64,000 nt of DNA from Diaporthe sp. PMI_573 (GCA_021399435.1 JAJTUP010000003.1:1488001-1552000); one strand, 5' to 3'. Shown: positions 23,414 to 33,932, counted from the first letter of the stretch. Notes: generated by a model from the letters alone, not told the origin. Translations and numbers: made by a program.

Positions 23414-24255
23414 GTTGACGTGTGGATTCTGCTGAAGCAAAAGTTGCACGATAGTAACAGCTGCGGAGATGAGACAGAAGGAGAGGGACAGTTCGAGTTG
23501 CCGTCCACTTGTAGAGTGGGTGTAAGGTTCAAGACCGGCCCACCGGGTCGGGAAGATCGCCGCCTCTCGCATTGCGGGGAAAGCTGCTGACCAGGCCGGC
23601 AAGCAGGAACCTGCTGCGTGATAACAAAGTCGCAGCCGGTCTCGGGATAGATGGGAAGTCTAAACCGTCACGCCGGCTCCGCATCCAACTTGCCTCGGCT
23701 CCTTCTCCCCCTCCCCCAATGGCCGACTCGCCACTGCGCACGAACACGATATACTGCAATATATTCTCAAGCTCATAACAGAACACTGGTTTGCAGAAGT
23801 AGATTGGAAAGTCACTGTTGGAAGCCTTGCATAGCGAATCTCACTGTTATCGTCAATAAGACGCATTGTTCCATGTCCTTATAGGACACTCATTGCTGTT
23901 CCAGTTTAGTAGAGGAACTCAAAAAATACAAATAGTCCAATATTTTCAACCTCATTAACCCCTCATGACTTTTGAGGGCTTTCCATGGCCTTCCCTGATT
24001 CTGCTCACCGACAACTGACTTCCTTGAGGAATTGGTCCCGGAGACCTAAAAATAAACTTTTTGTCATTGTAAACAAAAGACGCGGGCGGTTGTGGCTTGA
24101 TGGCTGATGAGACCATTGTTCCTCGATAGATCCTCATCACAATGGAATTGTCACGTACAAAGGGGATTCTGTTCGTTGGTCAGAAGTGGCTGATGTAACA
24201 ATTTCTTCCACCAATTCCACATCCTTCATCCTTGGAAACCGTCGTCAAATTAGAG
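23414..24255. other. intergenic, 840 bp, upstream flank of transposon
   Basis: It contains the aldolase-family promoter and the complete dispersed-repeat copy B. The rest shows no gene. Confidence 0.5.
23776..23939 (+). repeat. dispersed repeat, copy B (~164 bp, complete)
   Basis: Its whole length matches the reverse complement of 36465-36627, from taacagaacactgg to aatagtcca, with a few substitutions and small indels. It carries the palindrome tgtccttataggaca near position 23874. Flanks on either side are unrelated to those of the other copies, so it behaves as a transposed or solo-LTR-like unit. There is no coding capacity. Confidence 0.85.
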
Positions 24256-24257
24256 TA

Positions 24258-24300
24258 ACGTCCCCGGCCCGGCTTCCGCCCCCCCCCTGATTCCGCCCCC
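24258..24300. repeat. left terminal inverted repeat
   Basis: 43 bp identical in reverse complement to the right end, GC-rich, and preceded by a TA target duplication. Confidence 0.95.
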
Positions 24301-24341
24301 CCCACATCCGCGTTCACGCGTGTACGCGTCTGCCCCCACCC

Positions 24342-24349
24342 TATATAAA
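24342..24349 (+). promoter_or_regulatory. TATA box of the transposase gene
   Basis: tatataaa lies 70 bp upstream of the ATG at 24419. It supports that start over a longer frame that opens upstream with a GTG and would include the box itself. Confidence 0.6.
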
Positions 24350-24418
24350 CTCAACCATATCTTTCCGAGAGAATTTTTTCTGGTCACCAAACTTCTTCCA
24401 AGCATCAACCTAGTCATC

Positions 24419-26059
24419 ATGAAGCCCTATGGGGAAGCCGAGATCCATGACGCCCTTGTTGCGTGCAGGGATGGAATGCCCGTCAAGCAGGCTTGCAGGA
24501 CCTGGCATATCCCCCGTTCCACACTTCGCGATCGCCTCGCCGGCGCGCAAAGTCAGCGCGTTTCTCACGAACCTCAGAGGCCTCTTTCTGATGATCAGGA
24601 GGATCGATTGGCCCTATTCCTTATCAACCAAAGCAGCTTGGGCCATGCGTTAACTCGCTGGGAAACGAGGGCTCTGGCAGCCCGAATGGCCTCGTCGGGG
24701 AAGGAGGTCGCTCCTCTCGGAAGGAAGTGGCTGAGGGCCTTCCTCCTTCGTCACCCTATCCTCCAAAGCCGTAAGTACCAGCGCGTTGAGGCTAAACGGC
24801 TAAGGGCAGCTACCAAAAAGAACGTTGGGTCGTGGTTTGACTTCATGCAGTTGCCTATCGTGAAGGCAATTAAGCCGGCCAACCGATGGAATGCCGACGA
24901 GGGCGGGCTGATGGAGGGCAAGTCCGAGAAGGCGCTCACGATCGGCTATTCGGAAGGAAGCCAGCTTCTTCAGAAGGACTTTAATTCGAGAGCGTGGACC
25001 TCCTTCCTTGAGTGTATCTCCGCCACGGGCAAGTTCCTCGTCCCACTCGTTATTTTTAAGGGACTCAGCATTCAGCAGCAGTGGTTTCCTATCGCCCTTG
25101 AAGATCACGAGGGCTGGCAGTTCACGGCGACGAAGAAGGGGTGGATGGAGGAACCTATCGCTATCCACTGGCTTCGGAAGGTCTTCCTTCCTCAAACAGT
25201 ACCAGAGGACCCATTAGAATGGCGCCTTCTCGTGATCGATGGGCACCATACACATACAACGGTCGAGTTTATGTGGGAATGCTTCTCAAATAAGGTGTAT
25301 ATCGTTTTTTTGCCCGCCCATACTTCGCATATGCTGCAACCGCTCGATGTGGCGATCTTCGGCCCTCTAAAGCTCGCATTTAAGAAGCATCTCGATCACC
25401 AGGGAGGGCACGATTCGTCAACAGTCGTGGCAAAGAAACGGTTTCTTTATTGCTATCACAAGGCTCGAATTGACACTTTGACGGAAGCAAATATACGTTC
25501 TGGCTGGCGGGCGACTGGTCTCTGGCCAGTGTCTAAGCATAGGGCACTCGGAAGCCACTTTATCGCCGATAATCGCGAGAAGGAAGCGAGATCGTTGGAA
25601 TCTGGCGGTACCAATAGCTCCAGCAGCCATTTCTGCACTGATAAGTGTTTTTGTCGGCCTCGAGGGACCATTTTTGCGACCCCTAAGCGATCTCAAGACC
25701 TAAGGGGTATGGTGGCTCGGTATGCCCGTCAGAAGAATCTCAGCCCCACATCACGACTCCTCTTCAGGAAAATCCTCAAAAGTTGGGACCAGATAGACGT
25801 CGATCTGACGATGTCCTCACAAAAAGCCCGAGAGTTGGAAGCCCAGATTGAAGCCAGTAGGGTAGTCCGAAGGAAGAAGGTTCAACTTGACCCGAATGAA
25901 CTTTTCGCCGATATCGAGGCCATTCGGAGGACTCAGATTGAAGCGGGGGTGGTATCAGAAGAAAGCGACGCTTCAGAAGAGTCGGAAACACCATCGGAAG
26001 CGAGGTCAACTATCGTGGTGGCGGCGTCGTCGGCGACGAGGCGAAGGGGGCGGTCGTGA
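24419..26059 (+). CDS. pogo/Fot1-type DDE transposase
   Basis: 546 residues, intronless, no stops. Cut-and-paste transposase acting on the flanking inverted repeats. Residues about 5-45 form a Psq-type helix-turn-helix (EIHDALVACRDGMPVKQACR, then WHIPRSTLRDRL). Residues about 55-115 form a CENP-B/Tc5-type second HTH (LTRWETRALAARM, GRKWLRAFLLRHP). The DDE_1 catalytic core follows, with Asp160 in NADEGG, Asp274 in VIDGHHTH and Asp310 in QPLDVAIFGPLK; 35 residues separate the last two, as is typical of fungal Fot-type enzymes. A basic, Ser/Glu-rich C-terminus includes RKKVQLDPNELFADIE and ends TRRRGRS. All recognisable catalytic and DNA-binding elements are intact. The region shows no obvious sign of RIP mutation. 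Confidence 0.96.
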   Translation: MKPYGEAEIHDALVACRDGMPVKQACRTWHIPRSTLRDRLAGAQSQRVSHEPQRPLSDDQEDRLALFLINQSSLGHALTRWETRALAARMASSGKEVAPLGRKWLRAFLLRHPILQSRKYQRVEAKRLRAATKKNVGSWFDFMQLPIVKAIKPANRWNADEGGLMEGKSEKALTIGYSEGSQLLQKDFNSRAWTSFLECISATGKFLVPLVIFKGLSIQQQWFPIALEDHEGWQFTATKKGWMEEPIAIHWLRKVFLPQTVPEDPLEWRLLVIDGHHTHTTVEFMWECFSNKVYIVFLPAHTSHMLQPLDVAIFGPLKLAFKKHLDHQGGHDSSTVVAKKRFLYCYHKARIDTLTEANIRSGWRATGLWPVSKHRALGSHFIADNREKEARSLESGGTNSSSSHFCTDKCFCRPRGTIFATPKRSQDLRGMVARYARQKNLSPTSRLLFRKILKSWDQIDVDLTMSSQKARELEAQIEASRVVRRKKVQLDPNELFADIEAIRRTQIEAGVVSEESDASEESETPSEARSTIVVAASSATRRRGRS

Positions 26060-26064
26060 GGGAA

Positions 26065-26107
26065 GGGGGCGGAATCAGGGGGGGGGCGGAAGCCGGGCCG
26101 GGGACGT
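26065..26107. repeat. right terminal inverted repeat
   Basis: 43 bp, the exact reverse complement of the left end, followed by TA. It starts 5 bp after the transposase stop codon, so the reading frame fills the element almost completely. Confidence 0.95.
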
Positions 26108-26178
26108 TATCTCTTGGCCTCTTGCCAATTCCGTACGCGTTCAAACTCACAAACCAGTGAAGCCATAATACATTCACA

Positions 26179-27118
26179 ATGCCTGTTCAACCAACATCTA
26201 TTTCAGGGATTCCAGACCAGGTGCAGGACAGTCCAGCTGTGGCAGATGCTATCGCGGAAGCGATCCTCCATTATCCCATTCCGCAATTCGAAGGGCAACC
26301 TCGCTGGCCCTCGACGAGATGGATGATAACTGACCTGGTAGCGTTCCCTCCATCATCGCCGGATCGCCCCGTCACTCGAACATTCCAAGCCAGAGAGCTC
26401 ATCAACGACAATATCTCAGTAACCTTGCCGGAATTGCGAGCGCAGTCATTCTTCGCCGAGGTGCGCAAGCTCTTGGTCTTCTGCGCAAGAATCAACGAGT
26501 TCAACTTGACCGTCTGGGATGACAAGGCTCTGAACAAGTGCAGCCTTGCCGTCCAGAACGCGGAAATCGTGGCCTTGACAGATGATACCAGTCTGTGGAA
26601 TGGCGAGGAGATGCTTGAACCTGGAAACGTAGTTGAACTCTTTGAGAGAGCTACCGACAAGGGACTTGAAAAGCTGGTCATCTACGTCGCATGGTGTGAC
26701 TCTTCACTCTTACGAGAGTTTTCGTCAGTGCGTCAGCAAGTCTGCCAGAGATCTCGCAGTACTGAGCCAGGAACCGGCTGAAAAGGAAAACAATGGTCAT
26801 CGACTAAATCAGCACCGTCCCTTTCGAATTCGCTGTGGTGAGGTGGAAAGGCCACTGTCAATACTTGTGGACTGCTACATCCCCATAGCCTCAACTGCTG
26901 CGATGCCAGGGAGCGTCATACAACGACAAGGCGGTCTCACAATTGAAAGCAGACTCGTCCTTTTGACGCAGGTCAACGTCAAGTCTGGCTACCTCCTATG
27001 GCTAGGAGACATTGTCATGGGCACGGATAGTACCGACACGGCACTGTCCGTATCAAAACTGACAGCAATACAACAACAATTGGAAATCAACCCACAAAGA
27101 ATGAGGAGACTGAGCTGA
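26179..27118 (+). CDS. hypothetical protein, probably two exons or frameshifted
   Basis: The first frame opens with ATG at 26179 and reads 200 residues (MPVQPTSISGIPDQVQDS, with LTVWDDKALNKCSLAVQNAE and LVIYVAWCDSS). A second frame, offset by one, continues with coding-like sequence to a stop at 27118 (LSILVDCYIPIAST, GYLLWLGDIVMG, QQLEINPQRMRRLS). A 64-nt intron from about 26696 (gtgact) to 26759 (gcag) would join the two frames without a stop, but it lacks a good branch site; a 1-nt frameshift is the alternative. No domain, signal peptide or membrane segment was recognised. The start is only ~70 bp from the transposon's right end, so its natural promoter may have been displaced. Confidence 0.4.
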
Positions 27119-28691
27119 ATAAAATCTGGGTGAATGGGTTGCTACGAAGGAAGAACATATGCAGAACTCGTGTCTCAGAGAGTACCTAGGTATGTAGGAC
27201 TCAAAGCAGTGCAGATTATTCTAGCTCAGCCAGGGTCTCTTGATCGTACGACGTTCGATACGTAAAAGGTAGTGTAAGCTATACCTAATAAGTATTTCGA
27301 AGCCTTTGGAGGAGGACAGATTTGCCCAAAGGACTTTTGAACGTTCAGTAAAATGCGCTTCCTACGCTAGGAACCCCTCAGTCAGAACATCTGAGCTAGC
27401 CATGGTAGTGACAGCAGAGTAACTTTAGTCCATACACCTGCCTAACCTTGTTTGTATGAGATTGGCATACTACTTCCTATTGATTGAACGTTTGAGGGCG
27501 TTTTGGCATGCTGACCGGCTCCTGAGAGGTCTGGCTACTGTCATACAGTTTATTCGCTCAGGCCGGGGAGATGCTACAGATGGATTCGGCCACAAGCCTT
27601 CCTGATGCGTAAATTTGCCCTCGAAGCATGTGGTAGCCTGTCTGATCCAGCCACCTCTGCGTACACATCAGACCATCCAGAGCAAGCATCCGCTCCACCA
27701 CAGCAAATGTGCGGCTTTCAGGCGGGAAGTCGCGGGCTGGCGTCGCAGCTCTAGCTTTCCATCCGAACCTGAGGACCTTGGCAAGATACTCCGGATGGCG
27801 CATGTCTAGTGCCCGAGCTAGAGAGATCCCTGAGGGCAATCAAGATTGGATTGGGCGGTGGAAGCTAAAAACGCCTCGGTCGTACTTCCAGAAATCTACC
27901 CCTCCGGGAGTGGCCCCCTCGGGTTCTACAGAGTGTCACAGGCGCCCCTGGACCAGCCCACATTAGATTCGAGTGTGTACGCAATGCACTACGCCCAGGT
28001 GATGTTTCTGCCCGCTTGCATAGAGTTGGAAAGGCCGAGAAGGGGGCGGGACCACCCAGCCCTGCCAGCCAGGGACGGCGAGTCTTCTTACGGCGCGGGG
28101 AACCCTGACCTCCCACGCAACGAGGTTGCACCGCTTGTTGATGTCGAGCCTATCAAGGCCAGCTGGGCCCTCGGGGACTTTGCAGAATTCGCGGTATTGC
28201 CTCGTTTGAGACTGGTTCGTTTGCGGGGTACTCCAGTTGGATCCCCAACCGAGGGACGGTTTCTCTCTTTCGTGTTAGTCGATACGCGCCAGTCGTTCAT
28301 TTCTCCTTATCCAGGCCAGCCAGAACTGCTAGACCGAGGCACAGCTCTACATGTCTATCAATACGCACTCTTCATTGGAAGTTGCCACGGAAGGATCCCT
28401 CATTAGTCCTGTGCATGTGCTCAGAATCGCGTTCGCAGCGATTGCGAGTCAGCTGGGTCATGTTCTGGGTTCCTGGCGATCCATGGGTACCCAGACAAGC
28501 TTTTGTGGTCGGCACGGGTTATGGCTTGGCCCCTAGTGCTGCAACTCAGACAGGGCCGGTGGGCTTAGGATGCATCAAAGCGATGAGGTGTAGATAAATG
28601 CTGACATTGCCTCCAAGCTTTCTGATCCGCTCCGGTCCCACTCCATCTTTACTCCCCGTCCTTGGCTTTGACTGAATCCCGGCTGTTCAAC
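27119..28691. other. intergenic, 1.6 kb, possible gene remnant on minus strand
   Basis: The only coding-like patch is a minus-strand frame at about 27558-27831, read after a possible tcag acceptor. It has coherent composition (RHPEYLAKVLRFGWKAR, then DFPPESRTFAVVERMLALDG and LDQTGYHMLRGQIY). No start codon or convincing upstream exon could be joined to it, and a plus-strand frame overlaps from 27846 to 28406. It may be the last exon of an unresolved gene or a relic. Confidence 0.3.
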
Positions 28692-30739
28692 ATGGCTCCC
28701 TCCAGCGAGAAGAGCCTCGACGAGGTCGAGAGCAAGCGCGCACAAGAGAATGTCGAATTTGCCGGACAGACATCGACCGATGAGGAATCCCATCAGGAGC
28801 TCCCTGTAAGTCAAACCTAGGAATGTCAAGACAAATGCTCTCAACGACTGTTGGCTGACGCCCCTGAGCACTCAAGATGACGAAGAGGAAGCTTATGGCC
28901 CTCGTTGCACAAGCCTTTCTTTGGACCGGCTCGCAGATTCCGGTCTACCTGCTCGGCGCCGTCCCGCCTTACATTTACCGTGACATTGGTGGTCATGATC
29001 GCTGGATCTGGCTTGTTCTCGCCAACTTGCTGTCGCTGGCCGCCGTGTGCCCCTTCGTCGGATCCCTCTCAGACTTGTTCGGCCGCCGATATGTCGCAAT
29101 CTCAGGCGCCGCCTTCATTGTGCTTGGGATGATCATCGTTTCCACCGGTAAGCATCGCTCTTCTCCTTTTACGGATCGCCGTCTTTCATGTTTTGGAATG
29201 CTCCAGTATGCAACACTTTAGGATCCGTAGCATGTGACTAACACGTACTAGCAAAGAGCATGAATGTTCTTATCGGAGGGATGGTCTTCGCTGGAATAGG
29301 CGCTGGAATCAACGAACTGACTGCCCTGGCTGCCACATCCGAGCTGGCCCCCACTGCAAAGCGCGGCAAATACGTCGGCATCCTCGTCTTTACTATCGTG
29401 CCATTCTGCCCTTCGGTCTTGTATGGCCAACTTATCGCCTACTACTCGTCGTGGAGATACATCGGATTGCTGTGTGCCGTGTGGGCGTTTATCGGACTGG
29501 TGCTCACTGTGGTCTTCTACTTCCCACCTCCTCCTGCCAACTTGAACGCCACAACTCGCCGCGAAATTTTGAAACAGATTGATATCGTCGGAGGGCTTCT
29601 GAGTATATCTGGAATGATCCTGTTCAGTAAGTGCTGCGTCGAATCTCCAAGTGACCTGTGGTAGGGTTTGGTTGCTGATTTGAGCCCTCTTCAGTGGCTG
29701 GGCTGCAATGGGGCGGCTATATTTACCCCTGGACGTCCGCCCACGTTCTTGTCCCTCTTTTACTCGGCGTGGTCCTCCTCATTAGCTTTGTAATCTGGGA
29801 GGGCTGGTTTGCGAAGTATCCCATGTTCCCTCGACGCATCAACCAGGCTCCAAGGATTCTCACTCTTACTTTAATAATAACAGCCATCTCGGTCAGTACA
29901 AGTCTTCTCTTGTTACAATTTGCCGTCTCTCTTGTCTTGGAATGTCCCAGGTTGTACTATATGGGTATTCGTAACAGGCAACTAACACACGTTAGGGTGC
30001 GAACTTCTTCTCGATTCTCATGTTCTGGCCAACACAGTCATTCAATGTCTACGGTCACGACCCTGTTGATGTCGGCATTCGTGGCATTCCCGTTGGTTTT
30101 GCCATCATGACAGGGGCCGTTGTCGTCCTAGTGCTGCTATCGGTCTTCAGGGGTGCCAACAGGATGTTGATGATCATCTCGTCTGTCCTGATGACAGCCG
30201 GTTGCGGCGCGATGGCTGTCGGGCGTGTTGACAACATGTACCAGCTTTGGGGGATTCTTGTGTTGGCAGGCCTGGGTATTGGGGGTATCGTGGTGCCCGC
30301 CTCCATTATCACCATGATCATCTGCCCAGACGACCTCATCGCCACCGTCGCAGCGCTGACGCTCAGCATTCGCGTCATTGGAGGCAGTATCGGGTACTGC
30401 ATCTATTACAACATCTTCATTAACAAGTTCACCCCTGCGGCCATAGAGTACATCGGCGGCACAATGTTTGTGGGAGGCATCACCGACAAAGAAACCATTG
30501 GGGAAGTCATCGTTTTGACCGGAGCGGCCTTGCTCGAAGAAATCAAGATGATCCCAGGAATTGCTGGCAACGAGGTCTTGTACACTGCCATCGTGAAGGC
30601 AGGTCAAATTGCGTATGCCGAGTCATACGCTTACGTCTACTATGCGAGCATCGCATTTGGGGCTATCTCGATCATTGCCGCGGCTTTTCTGGGCGATATC
30701 AGTGCTTACATGACAGACAAGGTCGCTGTTGTCATGTGA
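28692..30739 (+). CDS. MFS transporter, TRI12-type efflux family
   Basis: 566 residues from five exons (28692-28805, 28877-29147, 29252-29626, 29695-29891, 29996-30739), every junction GT-AG and in phase, several with ctgac/ctaac branch sites. A 40-residue acidic cytosolic N-terminus is followed by about 12-14 membrane segments. The major-facilitator loop motif appears as GSLSDLFGRRY. Other landmarks are PYIYRDIGGHDRWIW, GMVFAGIGAGINELTALAATSELAP, KRGKYVG, and a late membrane helix with LGIGGIVVPASIITM. The arrangement matches the fungal trichothecene-efflux-pump (TRI12) family, a drug:H+ antiporter subgroup whose members export toxins, drugs or siderophores. The name does not imply trichothecene production; no trichothecene gene is nearby. 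It converges on the propeller gene with 209 bp between stops. Confidence 0.92.
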
Positions 30740-30948
30740 AGCTACTGCAGGAGACCTGGACACAATTTGAGTGCTGGAAAACTTGTGGCTCGGTCCATAG
30801 CACCTCATGCTAAAATCGCGTGAATGGGTCAAAAAGAAAGGTTCGTTTTGCTACCATATACCACATCATTTAGAAATATCATTAGCCAAACCTGCCAGCA
30901 AGCTCTGTTTATAGTCCGTCCAAGAACCAGCGACCGACCCATCCCCGC

Positions 30949-32607
30949 TTAGGAGCTTTCATCGGGTCTCGTGCCCCAGTATCCCACGGGCGGATGAGGC
31001 AATCTCAACCTAGTGTCGTTCAGATCTAGTCGATACATGATGTTGTTGTAGTTGTAATATGGCGTGGGAAACTGGTTGCCAGAAAAGGTATTCGTAAGTG
31101 TCCCCGAGAAGTAGATGTATCTTCCGCCATCTCGCATCAGCTCGAAGTGCTGGACGGGATTGTACAAGTCGTTGCTGTTATTGTTGAGCCCATCACGGTC
31201 CATGTGGTGCGTGGCAACCTTGCGACAAGCTGTCCACGGGCCCTCTGGCGCCTGGGCTATCGAGAACCAAATTTCCCCGGCAGTAGTGTCGCCTCCTTGC
31301 TGCTGGAAGATGTTGACCCAGAGCTTGAGGTAAGGATTCCACGCAATCCCGGCCGTATGCGCAGAAATAGGCTGGCCAGTTTCCACGTCTTTGAGCCTGT
31401 AAGGCGACTCCTCCAGACTTATCATGCCAGATTGGACCAGGCTATCTGCGTTCTCGTAATTGACTGGCCTCCCGCCTTTGACCCAGCTCCAGATCAACGA
31501 GCCATTGGGTCCTCTGTTTGCTCGCTGCCCATCTGCAGTAAGACAGGTGAAGGCCTCGTACTGTGACGGCTGGGACGCGCTTTCGAAATCGGCTTTGACG
31601 CGAATGTTTTTGCCGTAATATGCGTAACGCATCCCATTCTCATTCACATAGATTGTATGGCCTCCCGGTGCAAGCACGTCCATACCGTTGTTGGCGCCCT
31701 CGAACTTCACTAGTCGCTCCAGAATCTGCTTCTTGTTGTTCCATACGGCTAGGCCTCGCTCAGCACAGCTAAATCCATTCCCAGAGGCGTAGTAAGTGCC
31801 GAGGAGACGCTCATTGCCCTTGTCATCTGAGACTACCGTCAGACCATCGACCCACAGAGGGAAGTTTCCAGGCGTCTGTAGAGGTATGTCTACCATGCCT
31901 CTTGCAAACTCGTTCGGCTTGTTGTCTTTGGTAAAGTAGTCGAAGTTGAGCCCTCTGTCGGCGTCCAGATTATGCGGCAACTCGGTCCATGCGCCAGTCA
32001 TTGCAAAGTTCCCGAGCTGGAAGGCCATCTGGTCTGTGTCCTGCCACATCCAAAGCAGCTTGTCATTGAACTTTGCACACTGGATAGTGTCACTCCCAGC
32101 AACCTTTGCATTCAGGACTGGTTGCTCAAGTGGTACCGGCTTCCTAAGGAGAACGCTGTCCCGGTAGATGCCATACCCTGTGAGCCGGTAGAGCCGCTCG
32201 GCGACTTGTGTTCTGGTGAGCTTGATTTCTATGTCTCCAGCAGGCTTGGGATGAATCTGCATTCCTGGTACACCAAGGAAACCAGTAGGCGACTCGAAAC
32301 CATAGCTGCTGACGGTAACCCAGATTGGCTCTCCTGTCATCAGACCAGGTTCGTTGAATGCAACATAACCCGCGCTGTCGGTCATATAAACAGTCTTGTA
32401 CGTTGTCCGGAGATACACCAAAGGAATTCCCCGATTACTGATAGCATCGATAACGCGAATGGCATAGTAAGGATGCACCATCGTGCCGTGTGCTGACGCC
32501 GCGAGAGTCGAAGCTGGTGGTTGTTGCCGCTTGTCGAGAGCCTGGCTTGCAGCTGACGACACGTTCGCAGCTAGGCGGTCGAAACGGTTGAGCAATGACC
32601 GAGACAT
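30949..32607 (-). CDS. intronless protein: regulatory-like beta-sandwich plus predicted beta-propeller, function unknown
   Basis: 552 residues from the ATG at 32607; a slightly longer frame would begin with GTG. Residues about 1-40 are a Ser/Ala-rich amphipathic leader without a clear signal peptide. Residues about 45-130 resemble a carboxypeptidase-regulatory-like Greek-key domain (YYAIRVIDAISNRGIPLVYL, TDSAGYVAFNEPG). The rest reads like a sugar-binding five-bladed propeller: repeated aromatic, Asn/Asp-rich strands such as FNDKLLWMWQDTDQM, NFPLWVDGLTVV, GMRYAYYG, AGIAWNPYLKLWVN, EIWFSIAQAPEGPW and GRYIYFSGTLTN. That pattern is common in GH43/DUF4185-like proteins of bacteria. No catalytic set could be assigned with confidence. 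The lack of introns and bacterial-looking layout allow horizontal transfer, unproven. Confidence 0.75.
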   Translation of the reverse strand: MSRSLLNRFDRLAANVSSAASQALDKRQQPPASTLAASAHGTMVHPYYAIRVIDAISNRGIPLVYLRTTYKTVYMTDSAGYVAFNEPGLMTGEPIWVTVSSYGFESPTGFLGVPGMQIHPKPAGDIEIKLTRTQVAERLYRLTGYGIYRDSVLLRKPVPLEQPVLNAKVAGSDTIQCAKFNDKLLWMWQDTDQMAFQLGNFAMTGAWTELPHNLDADRGLNFDYFTKDNKPNEFARGMVDIPLQTPGNFPLWVDGLTVVSDDKGNERLLGTYYASGNGFSCAERGLAVWNNKKQILERLVKFEGANNGMDVLAPGGHTIYVNENGMRYAYYGKNIRVKADFESASQPSQYEAFTCLTADGQRANRGPNGSLIWSWVKGGRPVNYENADSLVQSGMISLEESPYRLKDVETGQPISAHTAGIAWNPYLKLWVNIFQQQGGDTTAGEIWFSIAQAPEGPWTACRKVATHHMDRDGLNNNSNDLYNPVQHFELMRDGGRYIYFSGTLTNTFSGNQFPTPYYNYNNIMYRLDLNDTRLRLPHPPVGYWGTRPDESS

Positions 32608-33932
32608 CTTGGACGCCACCTAAAAAGAAATATGAAGACGCGCAATAACTCGTTTTGCTTGTTGGTGTCCGGATTGTTGGACCACCCTATGGTGCTGTTC
32701 CTTGCACATGTGAACCTCTAGTGCTTGAGAAGCCGCGGGCAGCATTTCTTACCTGGGCATGCGGGGGTGACATTCACGGGGCTGACCCCGGGATGGGGTT
32801 TCAAGATCATCCTCACCCTAACCCAAATGTTGCTCTTCGTCCGCAGTCACAATTGTGTACTGATAAGCTCACATTTCTCTGTGAATGGTCGTCAACCAGG
32901 TTACTTCTTTGCTTTGCCACTAGAGGTCTGCATTCAAATGTTCACACCCGGGATATTTGAACTTCAAGGGCACCGTAGCGGAGCACCAGCAGGTAGCATT
33001 ACGATTAGCAGGGTATCCAGGGAGGACTTGGAGAGATAAAACCATTTCCATCAGTTCGTTACCTACAGAACTCATTATATATCATGCCTTTCTTCTCTTG
33101 CAATCACGCAAGGCACACCAGTGGGGATAGCAATGCAACTGTATAGAAGAGATTGATGAGGGGTTTAGGTGGAGGAATCACCGGGAATGGCTGGATGTCC
33201 CCCACTGATTTTTCAGAAGTTCGTTGTTAAAGATATATGAGAAAAACAACAGCTGTTGTGTTTTTCTGTCTGTGACAGACGGCGTCCACTGGAGCCGAAG
33301 CAATTGGGTGGAAGGGGCTGCCTACCATTAGGACTGGCTAGCGCCTAAGGCACTGTGCAATAATTGTTACTTACCCTGCCCATGGTTGCATTCGGCCCTG
33401 GCACTCAAGTATGGTAGGTATGAAGCTGTGATTTGGCTGGAAGGAAAGATAACGACCAGTCATTGATGAAGCTGCCGGCCACATGGAAAAACCTGGTTTT
33501 GGATTGCGGAATCACACTTAATTTAAGGCAACATTGTAGTCCTTCATATTCGGTGCAAAAGTCGGTCCAAGTATCCAGAGACAATCTATATACAAGCCAG
33601 TCAATCCTCTGCACCCTGGTGTGATGTGGTGTTGTGCTGTGCTGACCCTCACGTTCCCCACGCCGGAACCCCGCCTGTTCGGATTTCAACTTCGACGCAG
33701 TTGCGACTGAGCGAATCAAGTCGAGGCCCTTTCCAAAGTTGAGTCTCTACATATTTTATAGAGCAGAGGCCATCACTTATGCCCACTTTTGCGCTGTGCT
33801 GTGCTGCACCCAGGTCACTGTTGGCTCCTCCACGCTCATACTCAGTCTGACATCGTGACTGCTTATTGTCCCAAGCTCTCGGGTCCTGAGCGCACAGTGA
33901 TTGCAATTGGGAGTGACATCTAGGGTTACAAG
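32608..33932. other. intergenic, 1.3 kb
   Basis: It holds the propeller promoter and pseudogene 5' flank. Two adjacent short palindromes lie at 33240-33280. A 19-bp segment at 32832-32850 recurs at 34749-34767. No gene was seen. Confidence 0.45.
33240..33280. repeat. two adjacent palindromes
   Basis: The first (33240-33267) pairs agaaaaacaacag with ctgttgtgtttttct, imperfect by a 2-nt insertion. The second (33268-33280) is the perfect gtctgt-g-acagac. They could form cruciforms or be dimeric protein-binding sites. Confidence 0.5.

Larger units (their letters stand above)
24258..26107 (+). mobile_element. complete Fot1/pogo-type (Tc1/mariner superfamily) DNA transposon
   Basis: The 1,850-bp element begins acgtccccggcccggcttcc and ends with its exact reverse complement. 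The terminal inverted repeats are 43 bp and identical, including a run of nine C's in each. TA dinucleotides flank both ends (24256-24257 and 26108-26109), the target-site duplication of Tc1/mariner/pogo elements. It encloses one transposase gene with an intact DDD triad. Identical repeats, a perfect target duplication and an uninterrupted reading frame indicate recent transposition and probable autonomy. It has landed about 70 bp upstream of the ATG of the next open frame. Confidence 0.96.

Noticed and set aside
28692..30739. Calling the transporter a trichothecene pump
   Set aside because: The family is named after TRI12, but no trichothecene gene is present, so only family membership is claimed.
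7271..31000. A secondary-metabolite cluster (GMC oxidase, SDR, MFS pump, monooxygenase)
   Set aside because: No PKS, NRPS, terpene synthase or cluster regulator is present, the genes are far apart, and the monooxygenase is dead.
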